DNA of 64,000 nt from Euptelea pleiosperma (lineage: Eukaryota; Streptophyta; Magnoliopsida; Ranunculales; Eupteleaceae), in assembly GCA_035048495.1 (NCBI GenBank), contig CM068542.1, positions 38,345,109 through 38,409,108 on the forward strand, written 5' to 3'. The notes under the pieces are model-generated. The model was not told the origin of the DNA. It ran no database searches and saw only the letters and a program-made list of their open reading frames with translations. A program made the translations under genes and the position numbers. The first letter of the stretch is position 1. Each line of letters opens with the position of its first letter. This document shows positions 1 through 10,834 of the stretch, piece by piece.

Positions 1-290
1 GCCACATGGCACACTCTTAGTGGACGCTGACCATATGGATGTTTGGCCAATCCCTCGGTGGACCTGCAAACCAAAAATCAGCCTGATTAGTGAATTCTAA
101 GTGTTGGATTTAAGTCAATTTCATGGGTTGATTTCACCGTAGGAATTTTAGCGTTATTTGGGTGCAAAGATCCAAAGGTTGTAAATCACTAATCAGACTG
201 ATTTTTGGTTTGCAGGTCCACCGAGGGACTGGCCAAATTAACATCCATATGGTCAGCGCCCTCTAAGAGTGTGCCACATGGCTCTTATTG
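1..290. repeat. MITE-like inverted-repeat element (family M1), left end cut by window edge
   Basis: The first ~110 bases reappear as reverse complement at about 185-282, giving two long arms around a ~75-bp centre. The arms carry recurring words such as GTGGCACACTCTTAG, CCATATGGATGTTTGGCCAA and AATCAGCCTGATTAGTGATT. The same family recurs degenerate near 3020-3235 and 4150-4940, as half copies near 13897, 32090 and 54815, and as a full-length copy at about 42878-43180. There is no coding capacity. The superfamily is not assigned because the true left end and its target duplication lie outside the window. Confidence 0.8.
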
Positions 291-1165
291 TGGGCTGTTT
301 GGATAGTCAGTTTTGTGCTGAAATGGCAGTCTAAATAACATAGTTTGGAATCATAGTTGGGTGCTTTGACGGGGGAGGGTGGCCCCACAAAATATGAAAT
401 CTTATTGGGTTGCTCTCAACAAGTCGGGTGCCCTCTCATTTTGTGGGGTGCGACTAAACTTACCCATTATTATATTTTTATTACCGGTTTTGCGTTAAAT
501 GACAAAAATACCGCTAGCTTTTTCTCCAAATCACGTTTCGCGAAAGATACAGTGGTGCGCCATTGCAATCATATAGAAGAAGATATATAATGGACGGTTA
601 GTTCTAACCTATCACATTTTATCAAGATCAAGAGGCTCGTACCTCTTTGATGGATAAGCTAGGATCAGATCTGTGACTGTACGAGATCAGTATCCATTTG
701 GTCCTACTTGGACAATTCTACCTATTTGATCACATTCACTTGAATGGTAGTTGGGGAAAAAGCAGCACCCGCGTTAGGAAGGTGGAACAGATGTTAGCTA
801 GGATCATCCAAAATGGTTCATCTCAAACTATTAAATCTCTTTGGTGGGGCCACTAGGAGTCTAGGACCCTTCAAATGTGGTGGGCCCCACCATGTTAATA
901 GATTATAGATTGGGTCTGTCAAGTTGGGCTCTCTCGTCATCTTTTTTACCAAAAAAATAAAAAAGGCCAGTCAATTTCATGTCTCTGTAGTCTATACTAT
1001 ACAGTTGCACTCACGAGTCACGACAACTATACTCAAGATTAAAAACAAAGAAACCAGAAGGAAAAAAAATTAAAAACAAAAGTACAAAATTTCGAAAATC
1101 CGAAAATCAGGGGGCGCATTTACGCACCCGCGCGTTCTAGTTAGAAGTTAGAACCTCAATAACTT
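291..1165. other. intergenic, upstream of MYB gene
   Basis: No reading frame with recognisable protein similarity was seen here. The stretch ends in an A-rich tract (about 940-1090) and runs into the TATA box of the MYB gene. Promoter elements of that gene are likely here but I cannot identify specific ones. Confidence 0.5.
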
Positions 1166-1168
1166 GTC

Positions 1169-1180
1169 TATATATATAAT
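1169..1180 (+). promoter_or_regulatory. TATA box of the MYB gene
   Basis: A TATATATAAT motif lies ~65 bp before the ATG at 1242. Transcription would start around 1200-1210, leaving a short leader of ~35 nt. This also argues against any translation start upstream of 1242. Confidence 0.55.
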
Positions 1181-1241
1181 ACGCCGGAACTCTTCTATTG
1201 AACGAACCCCGCTAGGTTCACACACTACCAACGACCCTCTG

Positions 1242-1886
1242 ATGGACCCATCTAAGACAGCTTCTTCTTCTTCTACACTGTCTTCTTCGTCTGATTCTTC
1301 TTTGTCTGGTAAACCAACAAGATCCGAAAAAAATGCCGAGCGGATCAAAGGAACTTGGAGCACCGAAGAAGACGAGGTTCTGACCCGACTCGTCGATCGA
1401 TACGGCGCCCGAAACTGGTCTTTAATAAGTCGTTACATACCGGGACGATCCGGTAAGTCGTGCCGGCTCAGGTGGTGCAACCACCTGTGCCCAAGCGTCG
1501 AGCACCGTCCGTTTTCTCATGCCGAGGATGAGACAATCCTGGCCGCTCATGCAAGGTATGGTAACCGGTGGGCCACCATTGCAAGACTCCTCTCGGGTCG
1601 GACCGATAACGCCGTGAAGAACCATTGGAACTCTACACTTAAGAGAAAGCAAAGAGATCAAACAGACGGTTATAACGGACTGGGGGGTGTTACCTCGTCC
1701 TTGTCATCATCGGAATCTGACCCATTGACCACTCTGACCCTTGCACCACCGGGTGTCAGTTTTTCGGTGCCGGAGCAGCAGCCAGAGAATTTCCCGGTGG
1801 GGTTTTGGGATATGATGAGAGATGTTATCGCGAGAGAGGTCAGAAATTACGTCTCGTCTTCTGAAATGGCTGCTGGGTTTCCATAG
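1242..1886 (+). CDS. R2R3-MYB transcription factor, subgroup 22 (MYB44/70/73/77-like)
   Basis: Single-exon gene of 214 codons. An N-terminal Ser-rich stretch (residues 6-22) is followed by repeat R2 (about 36-86, Trp39, Trp59, Trp78) and R3 (about 88-137, Phe91, Trp110, Trp129), with the typical [11 protein letters not shown] helix. After the DNA-binding domain come an EAR-like Leu-rich motif LTTLTLAPP (162-170) and a conserved tail [18 protein letters not shown] (187-204). Both resemble the C-terminal motifs of subgroup 22, which acts in ABA, auxin and stress responses, often as repressors; that role is family knowledge. I chose ATG 1242 because the frame upstream has only a TTG overlapping the TATA box. 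At 214 residues it is shorter than Arabidopsis MYB44 (~305), mostly in the linker after R3. It is a nuclear DNA-binding protein with no introns, as usual for this subgroup. Confidence 0.93.
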   Translation: MDPSKTASSSSTLSSSSDSSLSGKPTRSEKNAERIKGTWSTEEDEVLTRLVDRYGARNWSLISRYIPGRSGKSCRLRWCNHLCPSVEHRPFSHAEDETILAAHARYGNRWATIARLLSGRTDNAVKNHWNSTLKRKQRDQTDGYNGLGGVTSSLSSSESDPLTTLTLAPPGVSFSVPEQQPENFPVGFWDMMRDVIAREVRNYVSSSEMAAGFP

Positions 1887-1998
1887 CAAGGACCAGGTTT
1901 TGTGTCCGATTAGTTGTTAATATCAGGGATGATCGGACCAAAAAAGAAGGAAAGAAAGAAAGCAAGCTAAACTGGTTTTATTTTGTGAAAGAACCAGA

Positions 1999-2020
1999 GT
2001 GTGTGTGTGTGTGTGTGTGT
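1999..2020. repeat. (TG)n microsatellite in MYB 3' flank
   Basis: About 11 TG units, probably in the 3' UTR of the MYB transcript. A candidate polyadenylation signal AATAAA follows at 2115-2120. Confidence 0.85.
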
Positions 2021-2114
2021 TTTAAAATCCCTCTCCACGACCAAGAGGCTCACTTGTCTTAGGTATTTGTTCTGAGTAACCTTTGATGTTCAGAACCTTC
2101 CATCCTAGCTTTGC

Positions 2115-2120
2115 AATAAA
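2115..2120 (+). terminator. candidate polyadenylation signal of MYB gene
   Basis: AATAAA lies ~230 bp after the MYB stop codon. It is placed plausibly, but plant signals are loose and no cleavage site can be read. Confidence 0.35.
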
Positions 2121-2232
2121 AGTTGCATTATGTACGTCGTCTGCATCCTGGATGCCAAGTCTTCATTGATGGGTCTGCATCTGCACACCTTTTTCCGTCC
2201 AATTAGGTGAATTGTTTTTTACCCTATTGGAT

Positions 2233-2912
2233 GGTTTAAAAGGGGCCGTTATAACGGATTGGGGGCATTAACGCTCAGGACCAAAAAAGGGAAAAAAAAA
2301 CATGAAAAAATTGGAAATAACGGAAATAACGAAAAAAAATAACAGATCTAAAATTCTAAATTCAAATTTTGAATTTCAAATTTTCAGTAAAATTTATAAT
2401 GAAAAATAACGAAAAATAACGAGCTTTTTTTAACAAATGTTTCATAAAATAACAGTCATAATTTTCGTTATAACAGCAGTTATTTTCTGAACATTAAAAC
2501 AGTATGAAACATAACGGGGGAGGTTCGTTTCCATTATAACGGCCGTTTTTAAGATCATGAGACCACAGGAAGCTGTAGACATGACAATGGATCTGAGGCA
2601 TGACGCTTACAAAAAAAGAAAAAAAAAAAAAAAGGAGATCTGAGGCATGGTTTAAAATAACATCGTTTTAACGGTTTTAATGGCCATTAAAAGGGTAACA
2701 CCCCAAGCCCATTACGTTAAGAACCGTTTTGACGCTTAGAAAATTACTGCCATTATTTCCATTATTGCCGTTTTTCCCCGTTAACTTCCTTATATCCGTT
2801 AAATTCAGTTTTTGCTATTTTTGCCCGCCTGTTACAATTTGTTTTAACGTCCGTTTTAAGGGTAACACCCCCCCAGTCCGTTATACCATTAAAAAGGACT
2901 CTTTTAAACCTT
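2233..2912. mobile_element. TIR element with GTTATAACGG-type ends (family T1)
   Basis: The left end GGTTTAAAAGGGGCCGTTAT is answered in reverse complement by the right end near 2868-2911, which reads ...CCGTTATACC...CTTTTAAACC. The interior is AT-rich, has many ATAACG words and no coding capacity. The same terminal words occur at 3546/5242, 11815, 14110 and about 54340-54780, so this is a dispersed family of non-autonomous elements. Confidence 0.6.
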
Positions 2913-3019
2913 TATCTGAGGTATAGCTAAGGAAAATGATTTGACTAAAGTAACTTTCCCTGCTTGGGAGAGAAGTTTCCCCTGCCATCCTTGTAATCTC
3001 TTCTTCAAAGGAAGGGACG

Positions 3020-3235
3020 CAGGCCAAAAACGCAGCATGGCACGCTCTTGGAGAAAATTCTACCATTAGATTATAGTCTTTTATGGTTTGATTTTCAGCC
3101 GTGGGATTAATTCAAGCATTATTTTGGGTTCAAAGATCATATGGCTAGAAATCACCAATAAAGTAGAGATGATCCAAACATCCATACGATCATTGATCTC
3201 TTATAAGAGTGTGCCAAATTGCATTTTTGGGTGCT
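3020..3235. repeat. degenerate M1-family element
   Basis: GCATGGCACGCTCTTGG near 3033 and AAGAGTGTGCCAAATTGC near 3206 are eroded M1 ends in inverted orientation. The typical M1 core word CGTGGGATTAATTCAAGCATTAT-like lies between them. Confidence 0.5.
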
Positions 3236-3545
3236 GCGTTCAAATGCAATGCCTGCCTTTTAAAAGGACTACATCAAAATTTTCTCTAAATATGTAACGG
3301 TCCTTACACCCGTCCAAGCCCAAGCTTGCATAGAGTGGATATGGACTAAAAAGCCCATCAGGCCTTCTAGCCCATGTACACCACTAACAACAGTCAACTA
3401 AAGTAAAGACATTTTTCTTGATCCGAACTGTCCAATTTAATCGGATTGATTGTGTTGATAAGAAATGTCAATTTGCATCATCCTGTGTGTTGATGTAAAC
3501 CATCCAACCATTTCCATGCATGGCCAATACTTTTGATATTTATGG

Positions 3546-5242
3546 CATGGTTTAAAAAACGGCCGCGGATTATGTACCGTTAAAATGCTCAGATAATAAT
3601 GACCGTTATTTTCGTATTTTCCGTTATAGCGAAAATAACGACCTTTTTTTTTCTAAAAATTTTCGTGAGAAAAAGGCTGTTATTTTCCGTTTTTCAAAAT
3701 TTGAATTCCAGCACCATTATTTTCTGTTTTTGCCCCTGAGGGTCTATTTGGCAACCAGACACGGATTTGGAATTGAAAATAGAATTCTAAGATTTGTGAT
3801 TTCTAAGAATTTGAATTCAAAGAATTGAAATTTCTTGTGTTTGGTTGTACCGTGAAAATTACTTAGAATTCCCAATGAATTCTAATTTTAGTTGTTTGGA
3901 CATCTAACAGAATTGAAATTTCTATCCATCTACATAAGAGAAATATCATCTCATGAACTTTGTGTTATAATGACTACTATTTTTTTGTCATCCGTCAATT
4001 AAATGTCATCGATGCTAATTTAAAGAAAAAAATTTAAAAATAATAATTAAAATTATTTTTATAATTTTTTGACTATAATTAATCTATATATGTCAAAATA
4101 TCAATGGCTAAAGCCTAAGTGGCACATGAGGCAACAAATACAAATGTCCATTATCAACACTACTGATGGACCTCATTCTGAGCACACCATGTGGCACATT
4201 ATTAGAGACAATAGACCGTAATGATGTTTGTCCCATCCCTAGGTGGACCTACATACTAAAAATCAAGTTGTGTAGTTATTTCTAACCTTTAGATTTGAGT
4301 ACCCCAAATAATGCTAGATATCTCATAGTTAAAAATCAACCCATAAAAGACATGAATCCAATGGTTACAAATCACTAATACTGTATGGATATTTATCCCA
4401 ACCCTAGGTGTACCTACATACTAAAAATAAGGTTGGTTGGTTATTTATAAGGTTTGGATCCTCATACCCCAACTAATGCTAGAAATCCAACTGGTAAAAA
4501 TCAACCCATAAAAGACACCAATCCAACAATTAGATACATCCCTAGGTGGACTTACAAACTAAAATCAGGCTGATTAGTTATCTCTCAACATGGATCTTTA
4601 TACCCCCAACTAATGTTATATATCCCACGGTTAAAAATCAACCCATAAAAGACATCAATCAAACGGTTACAAATGTATAATCCGTTGATGATGGACCACA
4701 ATATGAGCCACGTGGCACATTAGTAGACCACGGACCATATGGATGTTTGTCCCATCCGTAGGTGGACCTACATGCTAAAAATCAGGCTGATTAGAAATTT
4801 CTAACCTTTGGATCTAAGTACCCCAAATAATGCTAGATATCACACGGTTAAGAATCAACCAAAACAAATATACCAATCCAACGGTTTCAAATAACTAACC
4901 TTACTGATTTTTTATTTATAGATCCACCTAGGGATGAGTGTGAGAGTTGGAGCCCGATAAAAAATCTTTTGAGTTTCTCCGCCCGGAAATTGAATTCCAG
5001 GAATTAGAAGTTTCTTCTCCCCCCTAAAACTTCTAATTCCGGGAAAAATCATGGAATTGAAATATAATTCCTAGAATTCGGTCCTCCCAAACGCAAAGAT
5101 TTGTGATTCCAAGAATCACAAATCCAAATCCGGCTCAATTCGGGTTACCAAACAGACCCTGAGCGTTAAAATTCGATATAACGGAAAAAAACGGTAACGC
5201 CCCCAGTCCATTATACCATTATAACGGCCCCTTTTAAACCTT
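3546..5242. mobile_element. nest of TIR elements (T1 outer, Harbinger-like middle, M1 copies inside)
   Basis: The outer ends near 3546 (GGTTTAAAAAACGGCC) and 5242 (GGCCCCTTTTAAACC in inverse sense) match family T1. Inside, GGGTCTATTTGGCAACC at about 3740 and its inverted partner GGTTACCAAACAGACCC at about 5142-5158 are the ends of a second element, with TGA on each side. Its interior (about 4140-4940) carries at least three tandem partial copies of the M1 family in direct orientation. No protein-coding sequence was seen. Confidence 0.6.
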
Positions 5243-6540
5243 GATTTATGGAATCAAAAGTGCAAATGTACCAAGCCTCGTAGTTATATTAACATCTGTT
5301 TTCTCGTGTTAGGTGTAGTTTGACTATGTGAAAATATGGTAGGTTTTTGTTTAGATGAGCAAAAGTATGGAACCGGAAAAGTAAGGGTATATGGTAAAAT
5401 CTAATGGATACCGGCCTGATAGGAACTGGTCTCGATTATCCTGGTTCTAGGGCTAACCAATTTAGAACCAATCCTAAAAAAGACACCGAATCAATATACA
5501 CCTTGAACCAAAGTGTATATATATATAAAAGAAGTTCCAGTTCGTGGTATACTAGTACTCGGACTGACTTGGAACCGATCGAAACCAACAGGACATACAT
5601 AATAGGTTCTGGTTCTCATTACATTGGCATCCAAACGGCATCCTATATCCTAATAAGCCAACAACTCTATACTTATTGCTCACTAGCCAATATAATCCAT
5701 GAAGAGTGGCAATTTTACAGGTGTGCTTCTATTAATTAACCGGTGGGCTAGCACGCATACCAAAAATGTAAAGACGACGAATTTAAATGTATATATATTT
5801 TGTTAATGTGGTTATTTAATGGCTAGCACGCATAACCATTATTCTATTAGCTAATAAACAGTTTTAATATGAAAAAAAAAAAATTAACAACCTTTCCAAC
5901 CAATAAAAAAAATTAAGAAATTGACCAACCCGACTAACCTGGTTGGCTTGGGCTTGGGCTGCGAAATCTAAGCCCAAACTCAGGTTGGGTTGGTCTTGGG
6001 TTCACAGCCTTGAAGGTCGGGTTGGGATAGCTAAGGTTGACCCCCAACACGACCCGACCAAAACCCGCCTGAGTTGCAGCCCTTGTGTAAAGTTGCTAGA
6101 CTTAATTTTGTACCTCTAGGAAGAGTGATCTTATATGCTACTATTACATTATACATATATTAATTAGTATAGGTGTTGAACATATGCACACTTAACCATT
6201 GATCGGTCCGACACGCATCTCCTGGCCCACAAACCAATCCATGCCAGCGATCATTAACATCTACAAAATTTGCTAATCGGCCTAGAAAGTGTCCGTAAGC
6301 TAGATGAATATTGAGATAGTCCAATCAAGTTGATTTTCGACTAAGATCTTAATGTCACCATAGACATTGATATGAGCAAATCAAAACTAAAATCTTTGTA
6401 ATAAGTAAATCCTGATTCCTGACGCCCAATGCATATATTTATTCAGATACCATCCTCTCAAAACTCTTTAAAACCTATAAATTAGCACAAAACATTAAAG
6501 AAAAAGCTAATAATTAAGCTGCTGCAGCACTACATCTTCC
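5243..6540. other. intergenic, no gene recognised
   Basis: A 111-codon open frame at 5404-5739 translates to low-complexity Ser/Thr/Tyr-rich sequence around repeated GGTTCTGGTTC and GAACC words. It has no recognisable domain and is treated as repeat DNA. Around 5930-6080 there is a GGTTGGCTTGGGCTTGGG-type low-complexity stretch. Confidence 0.5.
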
Positions 6541-6560
6541 CTAGCTAGCTAGCCAGTCCT

Positions 6561-7752
6561 TCAACCATGGCAACGAGGTAGAGGCATCACAAAGAACTTC
6601 ATCAATCCGTTCTTGCAGTGAAAGCCGGCACGTTCACCACAAGCAAAGTAGTGAGGCTGCCACTTCTTCAGCACGAACTTGAATCCTTCTCCACCTCCTT
6701 GGCCCACATTTGCCACCAGCTTCGCTCTTCTCAGGTCGCAATTCATGAAGCTCCAAAGGTTCGGTAGCAAGTAGACACTGTGAGGAAAGGTGGTGCTGTT
6801 CGGCGGATCATACTTGAACACTGTAACATAACCACCAATAAGACACTAGTAATAAATCAATTTTTTTTCTAAGTACATTTTACATAATTATCTAGTGATT
6901 TTTCAAATTCACAATAACAAACAGTAATAAGTTGCTTCATTGGGGTCTTATGGATCATCCACAAATTTCTTACGTAATAGCGCACCGTCTGTGTTGTATG
7001 GACTCTTCAAACCAGCAGGCGAGTTGCGTGTCCCTACGTCTGGACACAGATTCAAACACCGACTCGCCTGGGACTCTTCTTTTTTTTTTTTAAACTGAAT
7101 TTTTTTAAAGAAAATAAATATTCAATATAGGAAAATTTAGGGTTTGCAGGGTTTTACTTCAAAGATTTGCTAAAAAACCTACTAAAATCTACCAAGAAAA
7201 TCTCGATATTTTGCCACGGATCTAGTCGTTATAAAATAAAAATTAATTAATTCAGCCTCGTCTCCGAATCTTATTTTTTGGGGTTTACCGAGTCTGACAC
7301 CTCGTACCCATGTCCGTGTCCATGCAACACAGCGCACAGTGTAGTAAGATATTTTGCGACCAAAATTAAAAAACATAATATGATACTTATGAGATCGATG
7401 ACATTGATATTCAAATATTTCCTCTTAGAACATATTGATGACCACCACCCAATAGCGCATGTTGTCGCCAAACCGACATACCATATCGACTACAATATTC
7501 ATGTATGTCCAAGCAAGGTGAACCATAATGAACATCAAAAAAGAAAGGTGAACCAAAAATGAAATACTGACCTAGAGTGTCATTTAGGTAAAAGGGACTA
7601 CTGCGAAGAGCCCAATCGGTGTAGTTAAAGCCGAAGTGCCAGTTTTCAGACCCTCCTACAACGGTCGTGTTGGCGAGACTAACTGCCAACATGGTGGCAG
7701 TTAATAGGAGAATGAGTCCTTGACCATAACTAACCCCACATTTGAAAGCCAT
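6561..7752 (-). CDS. secreted phytocyanin (blue-copper-like cupredoxin domain protein)
   Basis: Two exons on the minus strand, 7752-7572 and 6820-6561, joined by a phase-1 intron (donor GGTCAGT, acceptor TTACAG); 146 codons. The join restores the family motif DTLVFKYDPPNST, which confirms the splice. Residues 1-27 form a signal peptide. The single plastocyanin-like domain starts at TTVVGGSENWHFGFNYTDW. His74, Cys121 and His128 sit at the type-1 copper ligand positions, and Cys88 and Cys129 at the disulfide positions. The axial position holds Leu133-Met134 after Gly132, and the Cys-His spacing is six residues rather than the usual four. There is no GPI signal or Pro-rich tail, so the product is a soluble apoplastic cupredoxin. 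Wording such as SVYLLPNLWSF and GLMKFFVMP places it, from memory, with the Arabidopsis At2g15780-type group. Function is unknown beyond possible copper or redox roles. Confidence 0.88.
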
Positions 7753-7834
7753 CTTCAATCACAAACTTCACAAATAAACCTTAAAAGCAGACAAATGTGG
7801 AATGAGATGGTAGCAAGGAAGGGTTGAGATGGGC

Positions 7835-7842
7835 TTTTTATA
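7835..7842 (-). promoter_or_regulatory. TATA box of the phytocyanin gene
   Basis: On the minus strand TATAAAAA lies ~85 bp before the ATG at 7752, predicting a leader of roughly 50-55 nt. Confidence 0.65.
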
Positions 7843-8570
7843 GGGAGAGGATAGCAAGAAATCACCCTTGATTCTTACTTGGGTAGGTATAAGACGAAAA
7901 ACAAGACCGGTCTTCTTTCTTTTTATCAGCAAAAGGACATAAACACCCTTTCATTTCTAGGGTTTAGTATGACTCTTATGGTGTGTTTGGTAACAAATTT
8001 TAACTGCCCCGCCTAAAGTATAACCCATGATTGAGAGTTGCGATCGTCACCGTCCGTTCCTGATAGAATGGTAATGATGGGGGGCCCGGTCACATTGCTG
8101 AGTAAAAGATGTGTCACTGATTCATTATGTCAAGTGGTGTCGAGGACCACGTACCGCTAATTACTGTTGTTTGATGATGATTGGATGTTGGTGAATTCGT
8201 TTCCTAGTATTGATGCATAACTGTAAATTGGCATATCGCATGGCCAATTAAACATGATCTAATTAACCGCACTACCAAGCAGAAGAACAGCTAGCCTCAA
8301 AGTGCACATAAGGGGGAAGGTTAAAAGAGTAATTCGACAAAGTCGACGGATAGGTCTATTGTCATCAAGTACATTGAAGAGCGTTTGGTAGTTTTCCATT
8401 TAGATTAAGACCTACTTTTTCTTTGTTCAGATCAGGAGTCAACCCATTAAGCACTCAAAGAAGGGCGGTTTGTCGGTTGGTGGGCGGTTGAGTGAATTTC
8501 TCTTAGATTTCGCATTTGTGTTTTCAAACATTAAGGTCTGTTTGTATTGCCTTTTTTTGGCGCATGCCAA
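7843..8570. other. intergenic, upstream of phytocyanin gene
   Basis: Unique-looking sequence with no recognisable gene. It presumably includes the phytocyanin promoter. Confidence 0.4.
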
Positions 8571-8579
8571 TTTATAAAT

Positions 8580-10140
8580 TAGAAGTATTGGAATGGGATG
8601 ATTTTGGTGAGGACGGTCTCCATGGTGAGGAGATTGTCCTCACAAAAATCCATATCATTCTGATATTCGTAGACTGGTTTACAAGTGGAAGAATTATAGA
8701 CCATTTATTTTTATCATTAACTTGAAAACCACATTTATTGGGGTCAGAAATTTCAGAATAGGGTATTTTTTGAAGGGGTGATCTATATGGTGAGGAGATC
8801 ATCGTCACCAAAAATAGCCATTCATTCATCTTCAATGTGGGTACGCCAAAATTGTTGTCAACAACGTTGTATGAAATTATTGTCCCCCTGATATATATAT
8901 GTGTGTGTGTGTGCGCGCGCGCTTGCTGTGATAAAATGACTAATGTTATTCTTATAAATATATGGACTAATGGATGCGAGGCCCACATGCAGATTAGTTA
9001 AGATCGAGTTGATTTTTTGTGAGATATGATCTCCTGACCATGGAGATCACCTCACCAAAAATTAGTAATTTTTAAAATTTCTAATCCTAGCTACCAAATA
9101 TATTTGAACCTAAATTTAATAGTGAAAATAGATGGTCCAAAAATTTTAATACACAATCCACTTTTCATAAGGCTACAAATATTGGACTGAGCTTATTTTT
9201 GGTGAGGAGGATGAGGAGATCATCCTCACAAAAGATCAGCCCTTAACTCATATGCATGTGGGCCCCACATCCATTAGTCATTATATTGGTAAGAATAGCA
9301 TTAGTCATTTTATCCCATATCTGGGTTGGGATATATAATGACTCATGTTATTCTTACATATAGATTACTAATGGATGTGGGGCCTACATGCAAATGAGTT
9401 AAGGGCTGATTTTTGGCGAGGGTGATCTCCTCACCATGGATATTATCCTCACTAAAAGTCAACAATTTCTAAAACTTCTAACTCTATCAAATATGGACTT
9501 AAATTTAATGGTAAAATTGGACGGTCCAAAAATTTTGAACTTGCAATCCTCTTTTCGTAATACTACAAATGTTGGAATGGGGCAATTTTTTGTAAGGATG
9601 ATATCCATGTTGAGAATAATATCATCACAAAAAAGTAGCCCTTAACTCATTGGCATGTGGACACCACATCCATTAGTCATTATATTAGTTAGATTAGCAT
9701 GAGTCATTATATCCCAGCCCATATATATATATATATATATATATAAGATTAGCATGTGATAAAATGACTCATGATAATCTTACTAATAAAATGACTAATG
9801 GACATGGGGCCTACATGCGTATGAGTTAATGGCCAAATTGTGGTGATAATATTCTTCTCAACATGGATATCAACCACACAAAAAATCAGCCCATTCCAAC
9901 ATTTGCAGCCTTGTGAAAAGTGCATTGCAATTGAAAATTTTTGGACCATCCATTTTCACTGTTAAATTTAGGTCCATATTTGATAGGGTTAGAAGTTTTA
10001 AAAATTACTGATTTTTGGTGAAAATGATCTCCATGGTGAGGAGATCATCCTCACCAAAAATCAGCTCCTAACTCGTATGCATGTGGGCCCCACGTCTATT
10101 AGTCATTCTATTAGTAAGAATAACATGAGTCATTTTATCT
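8580..10140. repeat. array of palindromic GGTGAGGAGATCATCCTCACC repeats
   Basis: A core of about 21 bp, close to palindromic, recurs near 8600, 8790, 9030, 9205, 9415, 9590, 9840 and 10030. It is embedded in longer units that carry AAAAATCAGCCCTTAACTCA, ATGTGGGCCCCACATCCATT and AATGACTCATGTTATTCTTA. Units occur in both orientations. A (TG)/(CG) stretch at 8899-8922 and an (AT)n stretch at 9723-9743 lie inside. No coding capacity was seen. Confidence 0.75.
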
Positions 10141-10455
10141 ATTATTATTTGATTTGATACATTGCAGTCAATAACGTTTGTGAATTAGGTCAAGATACGG
10201 AAGGAGAGGGATTCGAACCCTCAATAAACAAAAGCCTACATAGCAGTTCCAATGCTATGCCTTGAACCACTCGGCCATCTCTCCTACATAATCTTATGAT
10301 TATGACCCAGAAACCGAGTGAATGGAGTCATTCATATTATTGTTGTAGAGGTACGACCAATTAATCAATTATATTATAACAATTATAAATAGAAAATAGA
10401 AAACTTTTCATCAAAGAAAGATCTTCCTTCGAGGCTCGGGGGATAAAAAATATAT
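10140..10455. mobile_element. nuclear insertion of plastid DNA around trnS-GGA (NUPT)
   Basis: About 315 bp resembles, from memory, the plastid trnS-GGA locus and its flank. It includes CATTGCAGTCAATAACGTTT on one side and words such as GACCCAGAAACCGAGTGAAT and TCTTCCTTCGAGGCTCGGGG on the other. The insertion splits the palindromic repeat described before it, whose broken parts continue directly at both edges. Exact edges are uncertain by about 10 bp. Confidence 0.85.
10198..10284 (-). tRNA. trnS-GGA: plastid-derived tRNA-Ser (anticodon GGA), nuclear copy, probably non-functional
   Basis: The 87-nt minus-strand sequence folds as a class II tRNA: acceptor arm GGAGAGA, anticodon loop TTGGAAC with anticodon GGA at 10250-10248, a long variable arm, and T arm GAGGGTTCGAATCCCTC. 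Discriminator base is G. The acceptor stem has one A-C mismatch (3' strand TCCTTCC), and a few differences from the remembered plastid gene look like C-to-T or G-to-A decay. Because it sits in an inserted plastid fragment, it is most likely a relic rather than a working nuclear tRNA gene. Confidence 0.85.
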
Positions 10456-10830
10456 ATGGGCTGGGATAAAGTTACTAATGCTTTTTGACTTATAAAATGA
10501 CATGCGATCTTGGGGACCACATGCAGAGGAGTTAAGGGCTGATTTTTTATCAGGAAGATCCCCTCACCCAAAATCACCAATTTCAGAAACCTCTAACCCT
10601 ATCAAATATGGACTTAAATTTAACACAATGAAGACAGGCGGTCCCAAAATTTTCATCTTGCATTCCACTTTTCACAAGACTACGCTAAATCTTTTTTGAA
10701 GTTGATATCCATGTTGAGAAGAATATCATCACCAAAAATCAGCCCTTAACTCATATATTGTAGGCCCCACGTCCATTAGTCATTATATTAGTAACAAAAC
10801 TATGAGTCAATGTATCCCAGCCCTATATAT
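10456..10830. repeat. continuation of the palindromic repeat array after the plastid insertion
   Basis: GGCTGGGATAAAGTTACTAATG continues the unit interrupted at 10140. Further GAGGAGTTAAGGGCTGATTT and ATCATCACCAAAAATCAGCC words follow, up to about 10820. Confidence 0.65.
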
Positions 10831-10834
10831 CTTA

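Noticed and set aside
1164..1241. N-terminal extension of the MYB protein by 26 codons
   Set aside because: The extension would start with TTG and overlap the TATA box; the next in-frame ATG at 1242 is the plausible start.
5404..5739. 111-codon open frame
   Set aside because: Low-complexity Ser/Tyr/Thr-rich translation from repeated GGTTCTGG-type DNA, no domain and no splice partners.
10198..10284. A functional nuclear tRNA-Ser gene
   Set aside because: It is embedded in a plastid-derived insertion and has a mismatched acceptor stem.
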